Positions 55,081 to 63,514 of a stretch of DNA of 64,000 bases are shown piece after piece. The DNA comes from Acidobacteriota bacterium (GTDB lineage: Bacteria; Acidobacteriota; Vicinamibacteria; Vicinamibacterales; 2-12-FULL-66-21). The stretch is from the NCBI GenBank assembly GCA_003222675.1, contig QHWT01000055.1, positions 256,564 through 320,563 of the forward strand. Reading direction: 5' to 3'. Below the pieces are notes generated by a model that was given only the letters and a program-made list of their open reading frames with translations, was not told the origin of the DNA and searched no databases. Positions within the stretch are counted from its first letter, which is position 1. Each line of letters begins with the position of its first letter. Made by a program: the position numbers and the translations under genes.

Positions 55081-56082
55081 ATGCATCGATTCGTTCTGAC
55101 AGTGTCTGCGCTTTTGGTGACTGCTGCCGCAACGGCCCAAACGAGTCCCGCCATGGATCCGCACGCGAATCATGCGATGAAACAGCAGGCGGCTCCCGCT
55201 GCGACCCCGCGCAACGACACGCTGCCGCCCGACGCGGACGCCGCGGCTGGACAGCTCAGTGCGTCTCCGCGTCACGCCGAATGGGTGGAGGTCAAGAACG
55301 GCGAGGGCACGCCGATCAAATCATTCGTGGTGTATCCCGAGCGCAAAGACAAAGCGCCCGTCGTGATCGTCATTCACGAGATCTTCGGCCTGAGCGACTG
55401 GGTACGCGGCATTGCGGATCAACTCGCAAAGGAAGGCTTCATCGCGGTCGCGCCGGACTTCTTGTCGGGCAAAGCGCCGAATGGCGGCGGCAGTCAGGAG
55501 CTCGGATCGCAGGGCTCGACGCAGGCGATTCGCAACGTGACGCCGGAGGACACCATCAGAATTCTCGATGCCGTTCGTTCGTATGCGCTCACGATTCCGT
55601 CCGCCAACGGCAAGGTTGCGACGATGGGATTCTGCTGGGGCGGCGGCACGAGCTTCACGTATGCGCTGAACCAGCCCGCGCTGAATGCCGCGGTCTCGTA
55701 CTACGGCCCGATGCCGACCGAACCGGCCGCCTACGGGAAGGCGAAGGCGCCGATCCTCGGCCTTTATGGCGGCAACGACAATCGCGTCAACGCGACGATT
55801 GACCCGGCGAAGACGGAACTCGCCAGGAAGAAGGTCACGTACGAGCCGCACATCTTCGAGGGCGCAGGACACGGCTTCCTGCGTCAGCAAGCAGCGTCCG
55901 GGCACGCGCCGGGGAATCCCAAAGCCACGCAGGAAGCCTGGCCACTGACGCTCGAGTTCTTGAGGAACATACGACGTAGAGCGGCATCGGCGCGCGGCTC
56001 AGAAAGGGGGACACTCACACTTCTTTGCGAAAATGGGACGAAGTGTGAGTGTCCCCCTTTCAGCGGCCGCCGTGAGCCCTGA
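55081..56082 (+). CDS. Secreted dienelactone hydrolase family protein with a repeat-derived tail
   Basis: A 333-residue alpha/beta hydrolase with a signal peptide (MHRFVLTVSALLVTAAATA). IHEIFGLSDWVRGIADQLAKEGF, the nucleophile Cys in MGFCWGGG, Asp in LYGGNDNRV and His in GAGHGFLR form the DLH triad. It probably cleaves an ester or lactone in the periplasm. The family ends at about WPLTLEFLRNI; the remaining 35 residues (RGTLTLLCENGTKCECPPF) are encoded by a perfect long palindrome at 56002-56061. SD GGAGGA. Confidence 0.93.
   Translation: MHRFVLTVSALLVTAAATAQTSPAMDPHANHAMKQQAAPAATPRNDTLPPDADAAAGQLSASPRHAEWVEVKNGEGTPIKSFVVYPERKDKAPVVIVIHEIFGLSDWVRGIADQLAKEGFIAVAPDFLSGKAPNGGGSQELGSQGSTQAIRNVTPEDTIRILDAVRSYALTIPSANGKVATMGFCWGGGTSFTYALNQPALNAAVSYYGPMPTEPAAYGKAKAPILGLYGGNDNRVNATIDPAKTELARKKVTYEPHIFEGAGHGFLRQQAASGHAPGNPKATQEAWPLTLEFLRNIRRRAASARGSERGTLTLLCENGTKCECPPFSGRREP
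56002..56061. repeat. Perfect inverted repeat with 22-base arms
   Basis: Arms 56002-56023 and 56040-56061 are exact reverse complements (GAAAGGGGGACACTC... and ...GAGTGTCCCCCTTTC) with a 16-base loop. It extends the hydrolase reading frame by about 30 codons and is followed by TGAGCC words. The region 49985-50000 (ACACCCCCCTTTTTCTG) may be a degenerate relative. Confidence 0.9.
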
Positions 56083-56104
56083 GCCATAAGCCGTTAGCCA
56101 TTTC

Positions 56105-56761
56105 TCAGCGGAGCCCTATTCCCGCACTCAACACCATCAGTGTCGTCCGCGGTTGCGCGACGCCGCCACTCGGCGTTGGCGGCTGCGGCGCTACCGAATA
56201 CCATCGGAGGTCGACGCAAAAGGCGACGTGGTGGTTGGTGAACCATCTCGCTCCCGCGCCGTAATTGATCGTGTTGCGATTGGGCGAATCGCTCACCGGC
56301 GCGTCCGCGCGCTCGAGGTACAACTTCGAACGGCCGATCCCGCCGCTGATGTAGCTCCAGCCGTTGCGATGCCCGAAATTGAACGAGATCTGCGGCGATA
56401 CCTCGCTGAAGTGACGGCGCACGGCGGGCTCCTGCGGAGCCGTGGCCGTCGTCGGCTCGACGGTCCGGCTTCCGCGCGCGATCAGGAACTCTCCGCCCAC
56501 ACCGAAGCTAATCTTCTTTACGCGCCACGGATACCAGTGCGCGCCGCCGCTCAAGCCGAAGCTTCGCGTCGGTACGTTTCCAGGCACGACATGGAGATCG
56601 TTGGCGACCGAGGGCTCGACCTTATGTCGCGCGAACATGCCGCGCAGGTCCGCCGCGAACCGGCCGACAGGCTGTTGTGGTTGTGCGCTGGCAGATGCCG
56701 GAAGGAGGAGCAGCAGCGGATACGCGCAGCGCAGGACGATCGTCCTGCGGATCTGAAACAT
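56105..56761 (-). CDS. Outer-membrane beta-barrel protein
   Basis: A 218-residue protein with a signal peptide (CAYPLLLLLPASASA) and alternating amphipathic strands (FGLSGGAHWYPWRVKKISFGVGGEFL, PQISFNFGHRNGWSYISGGIGRSKLY), ending in an aromatic-free GIGLR. It resembles OmpA/OprF-type eight-stranded barrels. Function unknown. It starts 5 bases downstream of the CCA enzyme gene on the same strand and is probably co-transcribed with it. Confidence 0.8.
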   Translation of the reverse strand: MFQIRRTIVLRCAYPLLLLLPASASAQPQQPVGRFAADLRGMFARHKVEPSVANDLHVVPGNVPTRSFGLSGGAHWYPWRVKKISFGVGGEFLIARGSRTVEPTTATAPQEPAVRRHFSEVSPQISFNFGHRNGWSYISGGIGRSKLYLERADAPVSDSPNRNTINYGAGARWFTNHHVAFCVDLRWYSVAPQPPTPSGGVAQPRTTLMVLSAGIGLR

Positions 56762-56766
56762 GCGAT

Positions 56767-58152
56767 TCAGTATAGCTGTCTCTCTCGCGCGAGGTCGCGC
56801 GCCAGCGCCAGCGCCTCCTCGAAGCTCGCGACGCTCCCATCGAGCTGTCGCTCGTACACCTGACGCAGCACTTCACCAATCGCCGGCCCGGGCGTTGCGC
56901 CGAGCTCCAATAAATGACGGCCCTTCACGAGCGGCTCTGGCGGCGCGTGCTCGACGCCGAGCTCCCGGGCCCGCGCAAGGAACCAGTCCATCGCGGAGCA
57001 GTCGAACCCGCCGCCGCGTCCCTCACAATCCGCTCTCGCGACGCGCGCGAGCAGCTCGAGATCCACTTTTTGCGCGAGCCGGCGAAACGCGCCGTCGCTG
57101 ACCGGCGGCTGCGCTTTGGCGAACATGCCAGGCTTCAGATGGTGCGCGACGATGCCGAGCACCTCGCGTCGCACGTCGTAGCCTTGCAGTGAGTGGATGT
57201 TCAGTCGGTCGAGAAGCGCCGTCGCCGGCGGCACTCCTTCCGACTCATGATCGAGAGATCGGATGCGTCCGTCGATGAACGCGGTCGTGGCAGGCTTGCC
57301 TAGGTCGTGGCAGACGGCGCCCAGCATGACGGTGACCTTCTGCGGATAGGCGAGGTCGTCGATGCGCGCGCGCGCCTGGTCGATCACGAGGAGCGTGTGC
57401 ACCCACACGTCGCCTTCGGGATGCCATTCCGGCTCCTGCGGGCATCCAACGAGCGTGTCGAGCTCTGGAAACAGACGTTCGATCACCCCGAGATGCAATG
57501 CGAGTGAGAACCCGAGTGACGGACGCCGCGCGCGCAGCAGCAGCTTTTCGATCTCGGTCCAGATGCGTTCCGCAGGGAGATCGTCGAGCGGAATCCACCG
57601 GCAGAGCTCCGCGCTCGGCGGATCCATGACGAACTCGAATCGCGCGGCTAACTGGATGGCACGCAGCACGCGCAGGCTGTCCTCCGCGAAAGTGCGCGAA
57701 TCGACGGCGCGCAGCACGCGCCGTCTGATGTCTTCGCGTCCGTGGAAGGGGTCAATGTATTCGTCGGTGAGCGGGTCCCATGCGATCGCGTTGATCGTGA
57801 AGTCGCGGCGGCGCGCGGCCTCTTGGTGTGACAGCGAGGGATCGCCCGTCACCTGGAATGCCTTATGACCGCGGCCGATCTTGGATTCGCGTCGCGGAAG
57901 CGAGACGTCGAGTCCAGCAACCTTGTAGACCGTGAAGCTTTCCCCGACGGTGTTGACGGTCCCGACCTGTTGCAGAATCGTCTTCAACGCCTCCGCCTCA
58001 ACGCCGAACACTTCGATATCGATGTCTTTCGATGGATGGCCCATGAGGCGGTCGCGGACCCACCCGCCGATGATGAGGGCGCGCCCGCCATGCGCCCGCA
58101 CGAGCCGCGCGATGCGGATAGCCTCGGCGAGCGGTTCGTCTGGAGTACTCAC
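56767..58152 (-). CDS. cca: CCA tRNA nucleotidyltransferase with HD domain
   Basis: A 461-residue class II enzyme that adds or repairs the 3' CCA of tRNA. Nucleotidyltransferase motif GGWVRDRLMGHPSKDIDIEVFG, RRDFTINAIA and EDSLRVLRAIQLAARF are present, followed by an HD phosphohydrolase domain (HTLLVIDQA, CHDLGK, HHLKPG). It could instead be a poly(A) polymerase, but the HD domain favours the CCA enzyme. The GTG at 58152 forms GTGA with the FGE-like stop. Confidence 0.93.
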   Translation of the reverse strand: MSTPDEPLAEAIRIARLVRAHGGRALIIGGWVRDRLMGHPSKDIDIEVFGVEAEALKTILQQVGTVNTVGESFTVYKVAGLDVSLPRRESKIGRGHKAFQVTGDPSLSHQEAARRRDFTINAIAWDPLTDEYIDPFHGREDIRRRVLRAVDSRTFAEDSLRVLRAIQLAARFEFVMDPPSAELCRWIPLDDLPAERIWTEIEKLLLRARRPSLGFSLALHLGVIERLFPELDTLVGCPQEPEWHPEGDVWVHTLLVIDQARARIDDLAYPQKVTVMLGAVCHDLGKPATTAFIDGRIRSLDHESEGVPPATALLDRLNIHSLQGYDVRREVLGIVAHHLKPGMFAKAQPPVSDGAFRRLAQKVDLELLARVARADCEGRGGGFDCSAMDWFLARARELGVEHAPPEPLVKGRHLLELGATPGPAIGEVLRQVYERQLDGSVASFEEALALARDLARERQLY

Positions 58153-58802
58153 GTCGTTGCTCCGCGGACGACCCGAAAGCCGTAATCTGTATAACGGAAC
58201 GACGGATCGAGCTTGCTCCGCGCCGAGCAGCGGCTGATCGTGACCGCGTGGCGCCACGATCCGCCGCGTGATGCGCGTCTCAGGCCGCTGACGGGTCCGC
58301 GCGGGTTTCGCGCGGCGCACCATTCGTGCACGTTCGCGGCGATGCCGAACAAGCCAAACGCGTTCGGTTCGCCAATTGCGACGGGCCACGGTCCGGCGAG
58401 CGGGCCCCGCGCCTTGTTGGGAATCCACGATGGGATGGCGTCGCCCCACGGATACGCCTCGCCCGCGCGATCGCCGCGCGCCGCGCGCTCCCACTCCGCT
58501 TCTGTGGGAAGCCGCGCGGCGTCGCCGTTGCGCGTGCGCCATTCGCAATAGGCATCCGCGTCCTGCCAGCTGACGCCGACCACTGGCAAGTCCGACGCCA
58601 TGAATTCCGGCGCGTCCCACTCGCGCGCCCGCGGATGTCCCGTCGCGTCGACAAACCGCGCATACTCGCCGCGCGTTACGGGGAACACCGCCATCATGAA
58701 CCCGTCGACATACACCTCGTGGACGGGACGCTCATCGTCTTGTCCCTGGACGCTGCCCATGAGGAAGGCGCCTCCAGGGATCTCCGCGAACCGGCCATCC
58801 AT
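58149..58802 (-). CDS. Formylglycine-generating-enzyme-like (SUMF1/EgtB fold) protein
   Basis: A 217-residue FGE-sulfatase-fold protein: IPGGAFLMGSVQGQDDERPVHEVYVDGFMM, GVSWQDADAYCEWRTRNGDAARLPTEAEWERAARGD, WGDA, NVHEWC and RASRGGSWRH. The two active-site cysteines that bind copper in true FGE are not both evident (C in SRCSARS), so the activity may differ. Located between the SDR gene and cca with a GTGA overlap; a regulatory or protein-modifying role is not determinable. Confidence 0.9.
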   Translation of the reverse strand: MDGRFAEIPGGAFLMGSVQGQDDERPVHEVYVDGFMMAVFPVTRGEYARFVDATGHPRAREWDAPEFMASDLPVVGVSWQDADAYCEWRTRNGDAARLPTEAEWERAARGDRAGEAYPWGDAIPSWIPNKARGPLAGPWPVAIGEPNAFGLFGIAANVHEWCAARNPRGPVSGLRRASRGGSWRHAVTISRCSARSKLDPSFRYTDYGFRVVRGATT

Positions 58803-59630
58803 TTACGTGTGTCCGTCCGGCCGGGGCGCGTGCCCGACGGTATCTCTGCGGCGGCCGTATTTGCGCACCATGCGATCCGTGAACGCCGGTGCCATGATGC
58901 TGAGGACGGCCAGCGCGCGCGACGTGGCGTGGGGATACACCTCGGGCCGCGGGTGCCGCACGCAGCCGACCACCGCGCGCGCGACATCCTCCACCGATTG
59001 CTTCGGTCCGAGTCCCGACACCGAATGACCGTAGTCGCGTTCCATTGCTTCGTGAAACTCCGTCCGCGTCGAAATGGGATAGACGCAGGTCACATGGATC
59101 GCGGTGCCGGCGAACTCGCTGCGCAGCGATTCGGCGAGGCCGGATTGCGCGGCCTTCGTGGCGCTGTAGCCGCCCATGAACGGAATGCCGCGGCGACCCA
59201 CGATCGACGAAACGAAGATCAGATGACCCGAGCGCTGCGCGCGAAATACCGGCAGGGCCGCGCGTGCGCCGAGGAAGGTGCCCATGTAGTTCACCTCCAT
59301 CATGCGCCGCATGATGTCGGGCGGCGTGTCCTCCAGCGTGCCGTAGTAGCCGAAACCGGCATTGCAGATCACGACGTCGAGCCGGCCGAACCTCGCCTGT
59401 GCTTCCGCGATCAGCTGCACGTTGTCCGCTTCGCGCGTGACGTCCATCTCGATCGCGGATGCCCGCCCGCCGGATGTTTCGATCTCTCGCACCGCGATGT
59501 CGAGGCGGTCGCGCCGCCGTGCTCCGAGCACAACCGCGACCCCTTCGCGAGCCAGGTGCCTCGCGCACGCCAGCCCGATGCCCGACGATGCGCCCGTGAT
59601 CGCGGCGACGCGGTTGCTGAGCGACGACAT
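58803..59630 (-). CDS. Short-chain dehydrogenase/reductase
   Basis: A 275-residue classical SDR. It has cofactor loop TGASSGIGLA, CNAGFG, catalytic Ser in VSSIVG and Y-x-x-x-K in YSATK. A basic residue after the second strand (GARRRDR) suggests NADP preference. The C-terminal extension is hydrophobic (RALAVLSIMAPAFTDRMVRKYG), like membrane-associated SDRs. Its stop directly abuts the ATG of the FGE-like gene. The substrate is unknown. Confidence 0.92.
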   Translation of the reverse strand: MSSLSNRVAAITGASSGIGLACARHLAREGVAVVLGARRRDRLDIAVREIETSGGRASAIEMDVTREADNVQLIAEAQARFGRLDVVICNAGFGYYGTLEDTPPDIMRRMMEVNYMGTFLGARAALPVFRAQRSGHLIFVSSIVGRRGIPFMGGYSATKAAQSGLAESLRSEFAGTAIHVTCVYPISTRTEFHEAMERDYGHSVSGLGPKQSVEDVARAVVGCVRHPRPEVYPHATSRALAVLSIMAPAFTDRMVRKYGRRRDTVGHAPRPDGHT

Positions 59631-59697
59631 TTCGTAACGATACTATGATGATCGCACGGCGAAACTCTGCACTGCAGACCAGGAGATCGGGACTCAC

Positions 59698-60786
59698 ATG
59701 TCCTCAGACCCTGTCATTTCCCTGCTGCGTGATCTTGTCGCGATCAACTCGGTCAACCCGTCACTCGTGCCTGGCGCGCCGGGTGAAGAGGAGATCGCGG
59801 GTGCGATCGCGGCGCGCATGCGGCAGATCGGAATGGACGTCGCGGTGGAGGAAGTCTCGCCGGGCCGGCCGAACGTCGTCGGCGTCCTGGAAGGGAGGGC
59901 GCCCGGTCGATCGCTCATGTTGTGCGGTCACCTCGACACGGTCGGCGTGGACGGGATGGCCGCGCCATGCGTCGCCGCGATGATCGACGCGGCGCGGCTC
60001 GTCACACGCCGTGGGCTTCCCGCCGGCCGGTTACTGATCGCCGCCGTCGTCGACGAGGAGTACGCGAGTATCGGTGCCGACGCGCTCGTCGCGCGCTGGC
60101 GCGCTGACGGCGCCGTCGTCACCGAACCTACGGACCTCGAGGTCGCTGTCGCGCACAAGGGATTCGCGTGGTGCGAGGTCGAGACGCGCGGACGCGCCGC
60201 GCATGGCAGCCGCCCGCACGAGGGACGCGACGCGATCGTCCGCATGGGACGTGTGCTTCATGCCCTGGAAGCGCTGGACCGCGACCTCCAGTCGCGCGCG
60301 CCGCATGTGCTCATGGGCACCGCGTCCGTGCACGCATCGATCATTACGGGCGGACGAGAGCTGAGCAGCTATCCCGATCGCTGCGTGCTGCAGTACGAGC
60401 GCCGCACGATCGCGGGTGAAACGCCCGCGATGGTCGAACAGGAGATGGCGGATCTGATCGGCACGCTGCATGCGCGGGATGCGGACTTCGAAGCGACCGC
60501 GCGGATGACCGTATCCCGCCCCGCCTACGAGATTGCGCGCGACCACGCGCTGCCGCAGGCGCTCGCGCGGGCCGCCACGCGCGCGTGCGGCGCCGCAGTG
60601 GCGTTCAGCGCGATGACCTTCTGGACCGATGCGGCCGCGCTTGGCGACGCCGGAATACCATCCGTGCTCTTCGGGCCCGGCGGCGCAGGGCTGCACGGCC
60701 TCGAGGAATACGTGATTGTCGAAGACGTCCTGCGGTGTCGTGATGCGTTGGCGCTATTGGCGGAGGAGTGGTGCGGATCGAAGTGA
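59698..60786 (+). CDS. M20-family metallopeptidase with a 20-odd residue in-frame loss of the bridging-Asp segment
   Basis: A 362-residue ArgE/DapE/CPG2-type protein. The first metal ligand is in CGHLDTV (H78), the general base in VVDEEYAS, and the lid domain has VAHKGFAWCEVETRGRAAHGS; the last ligand is in GGAGLHGLEE. After GVDGMAAP (about residue 90) the family has a segment ending in G-x-x-D-M-K-G, whose Asp bridges both metals; here it jumps at about 59966 to CVAAMIDAARLV. The binding site is incomplete, so it is probably inactive although the frame is open. Confidence 0.85.
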   Translation: MSSDPVISLLRDLVAINSVNPSLVPGAPGEEEIAGAIAARMRQIGMDVAVEEVSPGRPNVVGVLEGRAPGRSLMLCGHLDTVGVDGMAAPCVAAMIDAARLVTRRGLPAGRLLIAAVVDEEYASIGADALVARWRADGAVVTEPTDLEVAVAHKGFAWCEVETRGRAAHGSRPHEGRDAIVRMGRVLHALEALDRDLQSRAPHVLMGTASVHASIITGGRELSSYPDRCVLQYERRTIAGETPAMVEQEMADLIGTLHARDADFEATARMTVSRPAYEIARDHALPQALARAATRACGAAVAFSAMTFWTDAAALGDAGIPSVLFGPGGAGLHGLEEYVIVEDVLRCRDALALLAEEWCGSK

Positions 60787-60793
60787 ATTGAGT

Positions 60794-60862
60794 CAATGCT
60801 GAATGCCAAATGCCCAATGCGTTCCGTTCGGCATTCAGCATCTATTCGGCATTCGGCATTGA
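60794..60862. repeat. Inverted word repeat (GAATGCC / GGCATTC)
   Basis: Left TGCTGAATGCCAAATGCCCA, right GGCATTCAGCATC, ATTCGGCATTCGGCATT. It lies in the gap between convergent genes at 60786 and 60882. Confidence 0.85.
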
Positions 60863-60881
60863 CATGGCGTAAGAAAGAATA

Positions 60882-61181
60882 TCAGGCCGACTTGCGAAGT
60901 ACCAACCGCGGCGTCGCGAGCAGATGACGCCGCGCGTCTCCCTCGAAGCGCTTGCGCGGCCCGCGCCCGTTGATCTCCCAGCCCGGACTGTCGTGTCCGC
61001 AGGACGTGCAGCGCATCATCACGCGATTGCCCTCGAAGTGCAGCACCGAATCATGACCACGCAGGCCGCAGAACAACTGGCCGAGGCGTCCTATGGCACG
61101 GTTGAGCACGCTCTCACCGATGGTCGTCTGTCCGTTGATTTCCGCGGTCGCCGTGAGCCGCTGGGGATAATTGGTCACCAT
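60882..61181 (-). CDS. Small zinc-ribbon-like protein
   Basis: A 99-residue protein with CGLRGHDSVLHFEGNRVMMRCTSCGHDSPGWEI, a Cys/His set that could hold one zinc. The C-terminus is basic (RGPRKRFEGDARRHLLATPRLVLRKS). No signal peptide. I do not recognise a named family; the compact metal motif and normal codon use suggest a real gene. ATG at 61181 after a weak GAATG context. Confidence 0.6.
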   Translation of the reverse strand: MVTNYPQRLTATAEINGQTTIGESVLNRAIGRLGQLFCGLRGHDSVLHFEGNRVMMRCTSCGHDSPGWEINGRGPRKRFEGDARRHLLATPRLVLRKSA

Positions 61182-61420
61182 TGGACATTCACCCTTTCTG
61201 ACCTCACTCTAAGACGCCGGCCTACGCTCGACCGTTCCGTCCGCCTTTCGGGCTCAGGAATATCAAAGCGTGTGCCACGGCTGAACGGCAGAGCTGGACC
61301 TCAAGAGAGGCCGTCCTTTGGCTGTGATCCGCGGTCGGTGCTGCCGCCGGACTGTGTAGCGCCCGAGCCAGTCGCTGCCCGATCGGTCGACAAATTGGCT
61401 ACACAGAGGCAGTTTCCGCC
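61182..61420. other. Gene-free spacer with a small inverted repeat
   Basis: No convincing gene. CTGTGTAGC (61352-61360) pairs with GCTACACAG (61398-61406) around 37 bases. The rest shows no word array. It should contain the promoter of the minus-strand gene at 61181. Confidence 0.4.
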
Positions 61421-62362
61421 CTACGCGCGACGGTCGCGCAGGACGGCCCGGATCACGAATCCGACGTTGGCGGGGCGTTCACCGAGCCGTCGCATGAAGT
61501 AAGGGAACCATTCACGCCCGAATGGAACATAGACGCGGACGCGCCGCCCCTCCCGAATCAGCGATGTCTGGAGGTCGCGTCGAATCCCGTACAACATCTG
61601 AAACTCATAGCGGTCGCTCGGGATTCCCTGCTCGCGCGCAAAGGCGCGCGTGTGGTCGATCATGGGGGGATCGTGCGTCGCGATTGCCGGATAGCGCCCT
61701 TCCACCAGCAGCAGCCGCATGATCCGCACGAAGGCGGCATCGACGTCGGCCTTTGATTGATACGCGACGTTCTTCGGCTCCTTGTACGCCCCTTTCACAA
61801 GCCGCACGCGCGCACCCAAGGCGTTCATCCGGGCGGCATCCGCCTCGCTTCGCGGCAGGCATGATTGCAGCACGATGCCGGCGTTGCGGTATCCCTGCTG
61901 CCACATCGTCTCGAATACGTCGAGCGTGACCGCGGTGAATGGCGAGTTCTCCATGTCGATGCGTACGAAGAACTCCTGCGCGGCGCCGGCATCGAGGATG
62001 CGGCGCAGGTTGTCGACGCAGGTCGCGCGATCGATCGTCAGCCCGAGCTGGGTCAGCTTGAGCGAGATGTTGCGCTCGATGCCGGATGCGGCGATCTGTT
62101 CGAGAAGTCCGAGGTATTCGCGCGTGGCGGCGTCCGCCTCGGCGATCGTCGCGACGCTCTCGCCGAGATAATCGAGCGTAACGAGCAGTCCGGCGGCCTC
62201 GATTCTGCGCGCGGTCGCGATCGCATCGTCGATGGTGTCGCCTGCGATGAACCGGTGCGCGAAGCTCCGCTCGTTGCGCATGCCGTAGCGCGACGCGAGA
62301 CGTTTGAGCTTGTGACTTCCGGCGAGCGTCTGGAAGAAAGCTTTGGAGACGGCGCCGATCAT
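61421..62362 (-). CDS. Proline dehydrogenase
   Basis: A 313-residue FAD-dependent TIM barrel that oxidises proline to pyrroline-5-carboxylate. ISLKLTQLGL, FVRIDMENSPFTAVTLDVF, GIVLQSCLPR, RLVKGAYKEP and YEFQMLYGIRRDLQ are present, and the C-terminal YVPFGREWFPYFMRRLGERPANVGF helix holds the proline-binding Arg pair. It is the monofunctional form, without the P5C dehydrogenase domain. Its ATG overlaps the acyltransferase stop (TGATG). Confidence 0.96.
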   Translation of the reverse strand: MIGAVSKAFFQTLAGSHKLKRLASRYGMRNERSFAHRFIAGDTIDDAIATARRIEAAGLLVTLDYLGESVATIAEADAATREYLGLLEQIAASGIERNISLKLTQLGLTIDRATCVDNLRRILDAGAAQEFFVRIDMENSPFTAVTLDVFETMWQQGYRNAGIVLQSCLPRSEADAARMNALGARVRLVKGAYKEPKNVAYQSKADVDAAFVRIMRLLLVEGRYPAIATHDPPMIDHTRAFAREQGIPSDRYEFQMLYGIRRDLQTSLIREGRRVRVYVPFGREWFPYFMRRLGERPANVGFVIRAVLRDRRA

Positions 62363-63498
62363 CAGTGCGTGCGGAGCGGGCGTCGCGGGGCGGTCAGCAG
62401 ATGCTGGATCGTCCGTGCGTAGTAACGAAGCACGGTGCGCTCGCGGACGCGGAAGCGCCCGCCGCGTTCGAAATGAATGACGTCGCGGTCGGAGAGCGCG
62501 GGCGCTCCGCGCTCCACGGCGTCGCGGCCGCTCTCCACGCCGAGATTGGCGCCGGCCTGCCGCAGCGCGTCGATGATCGCATCGGCGCGCGCTTCCAGGT
62601 CGCGCTTCGCGATCGACGGTCGCATGGCCGATGCAACGACCGCCGTCGGAAGCACCTTGTACAGCCGCCCGATCGCGTCGCGCGTCTGTTGGGCGAGCGT
62701 CATGACGTCGCGCCGCGCCTCGGGATCGTACTCTGCGAGGGGAATAGGCGTGCCGAATGTGACGAACGCGCGAGACTGGTAGCCAACGGCGTATCGCACC
62801 ATTTCGGCGACCTCACGGGCGAACGGCCGCTGACGCCGCTTCGTGCCCTGATGCGCGAGGATGTGATCTTCGAGCACGAGGTCGTAAGCGACCGCGAGAG
62901 GCACGATCATCGAGCTCGTGCGGTCCGCCTGCAGCGCGGCGTGGAGTAATCCGGTCTTCGGCGCTTTCAATTCACCGCTGTAGCTCCGTCCGCCCTCGAT
63001 GTAGAAGAGCAGATCGTGGCGCTGGAGCAGTTCCGCCACATACGCCTTCAGCGTGACGAGGTACGCCGGATCTTTCGTGTTGCGGCGGATTGGAATTGCG
63101 CCGGTGACGTGGCGGTGGAGAAGCCCGAGAGGGCCCCCGAACAGGTTGATGCCCGCGGCCGTGACCGGCGGGCGGATCCCGTTGTCGTCGAGCACCAGCG
63201 GCTCGACGAGGTAATCGAGATGGCTCTTGTGGTTTGAGATGTAAATCACTCGGCCGGCGCGCGTGGCCGTCTGTGCGATCTCGACGTGCTCGTCGATGCG
63301 CTCAATCTTGCGCAGGATCGGGTAGAGCGGATGCTTCAGCGCCCGGTAAATCGGGTACCGCTGCGTCGTCCGCAGCTCGTCGAGATACGCGTGAATGCGT
63401 TCGCGTGCCTCGAGCTCGCTCTGCCCATGGCCGCCCCGCAGGTAGCGCGCCACGTCTTTGCGGGCCAGCACCGCCTGGGTGATGTCGTCGGGCAGCAC
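62362..63498 (-). CDS. Glycerol-3-phosphate/lysolipid acyltransferase, PlsB-like
   Basis: A 378-residue acyltransferase. Motif I NHKSHLDYL, motif II GAIPIRR, motif III FYIEGGRSYSG and motif IV VPLAVAYD place it with the PlsB branch of GPATs, though it is much shorter than PlsB (about 800). It should acylate glycerol-3-phosphate or a similar acceptor at the membrane. GTG at 63498 is chosen since TATAGT lies 6 bases upstream and the N-terminal extension to 63543 would overlap the preceding gene's end. Coupled to the proline dehydrogenase gene. Confidence 0.87.
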   Translation of the reverse strand: MLPDDITQAVLARKDVARYLRGGHGQSELEARERIHAYLDELRTTQRYPIYRALKHPLYPILRKIERIDEHVEIAQTATRAGRVIYISNHKSHLDYLVEPLVLDDNGIRPPVTAAGINLFGGPLGLLHRHVTGAIPIRRNTKDPAYLVTLKAYVAELLQRHDLLFYIEGGRSYSGELKAPKTGLLHAALQADRTSSMIVPLAVAYDLVLEDHILAHQGTKRRQRPFAREVAEMVRYAVGYQSRAFVTFGTPIPLAEYDPEARRDVMTLAQQTRDAIGRLYKVLPTAVVASAMRPSIAKRDLEARADAIIDALRQAGANLGVESGRDAVERGAPALSDRDVIHFERGGRFRVRERTVLRYYARTIQHLLTAPRRPLRTH

Positions 63499-63504
63499 GG
63501 GAAA

Positions 63505-63510
63505 ACTATA
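63505..63510 (-). promoter_or_regulatory. Putative -10 box TATAGT before a leaderless GTG
   Basis: TATAGT on the minus strand, 6 bases before the GTG at 63498, with no ribosome site between. It lies just beyond the stop of the dehydrogenase gene (63515). Confidence 0.45.
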
Positions 63511-63514
63511 CCAC

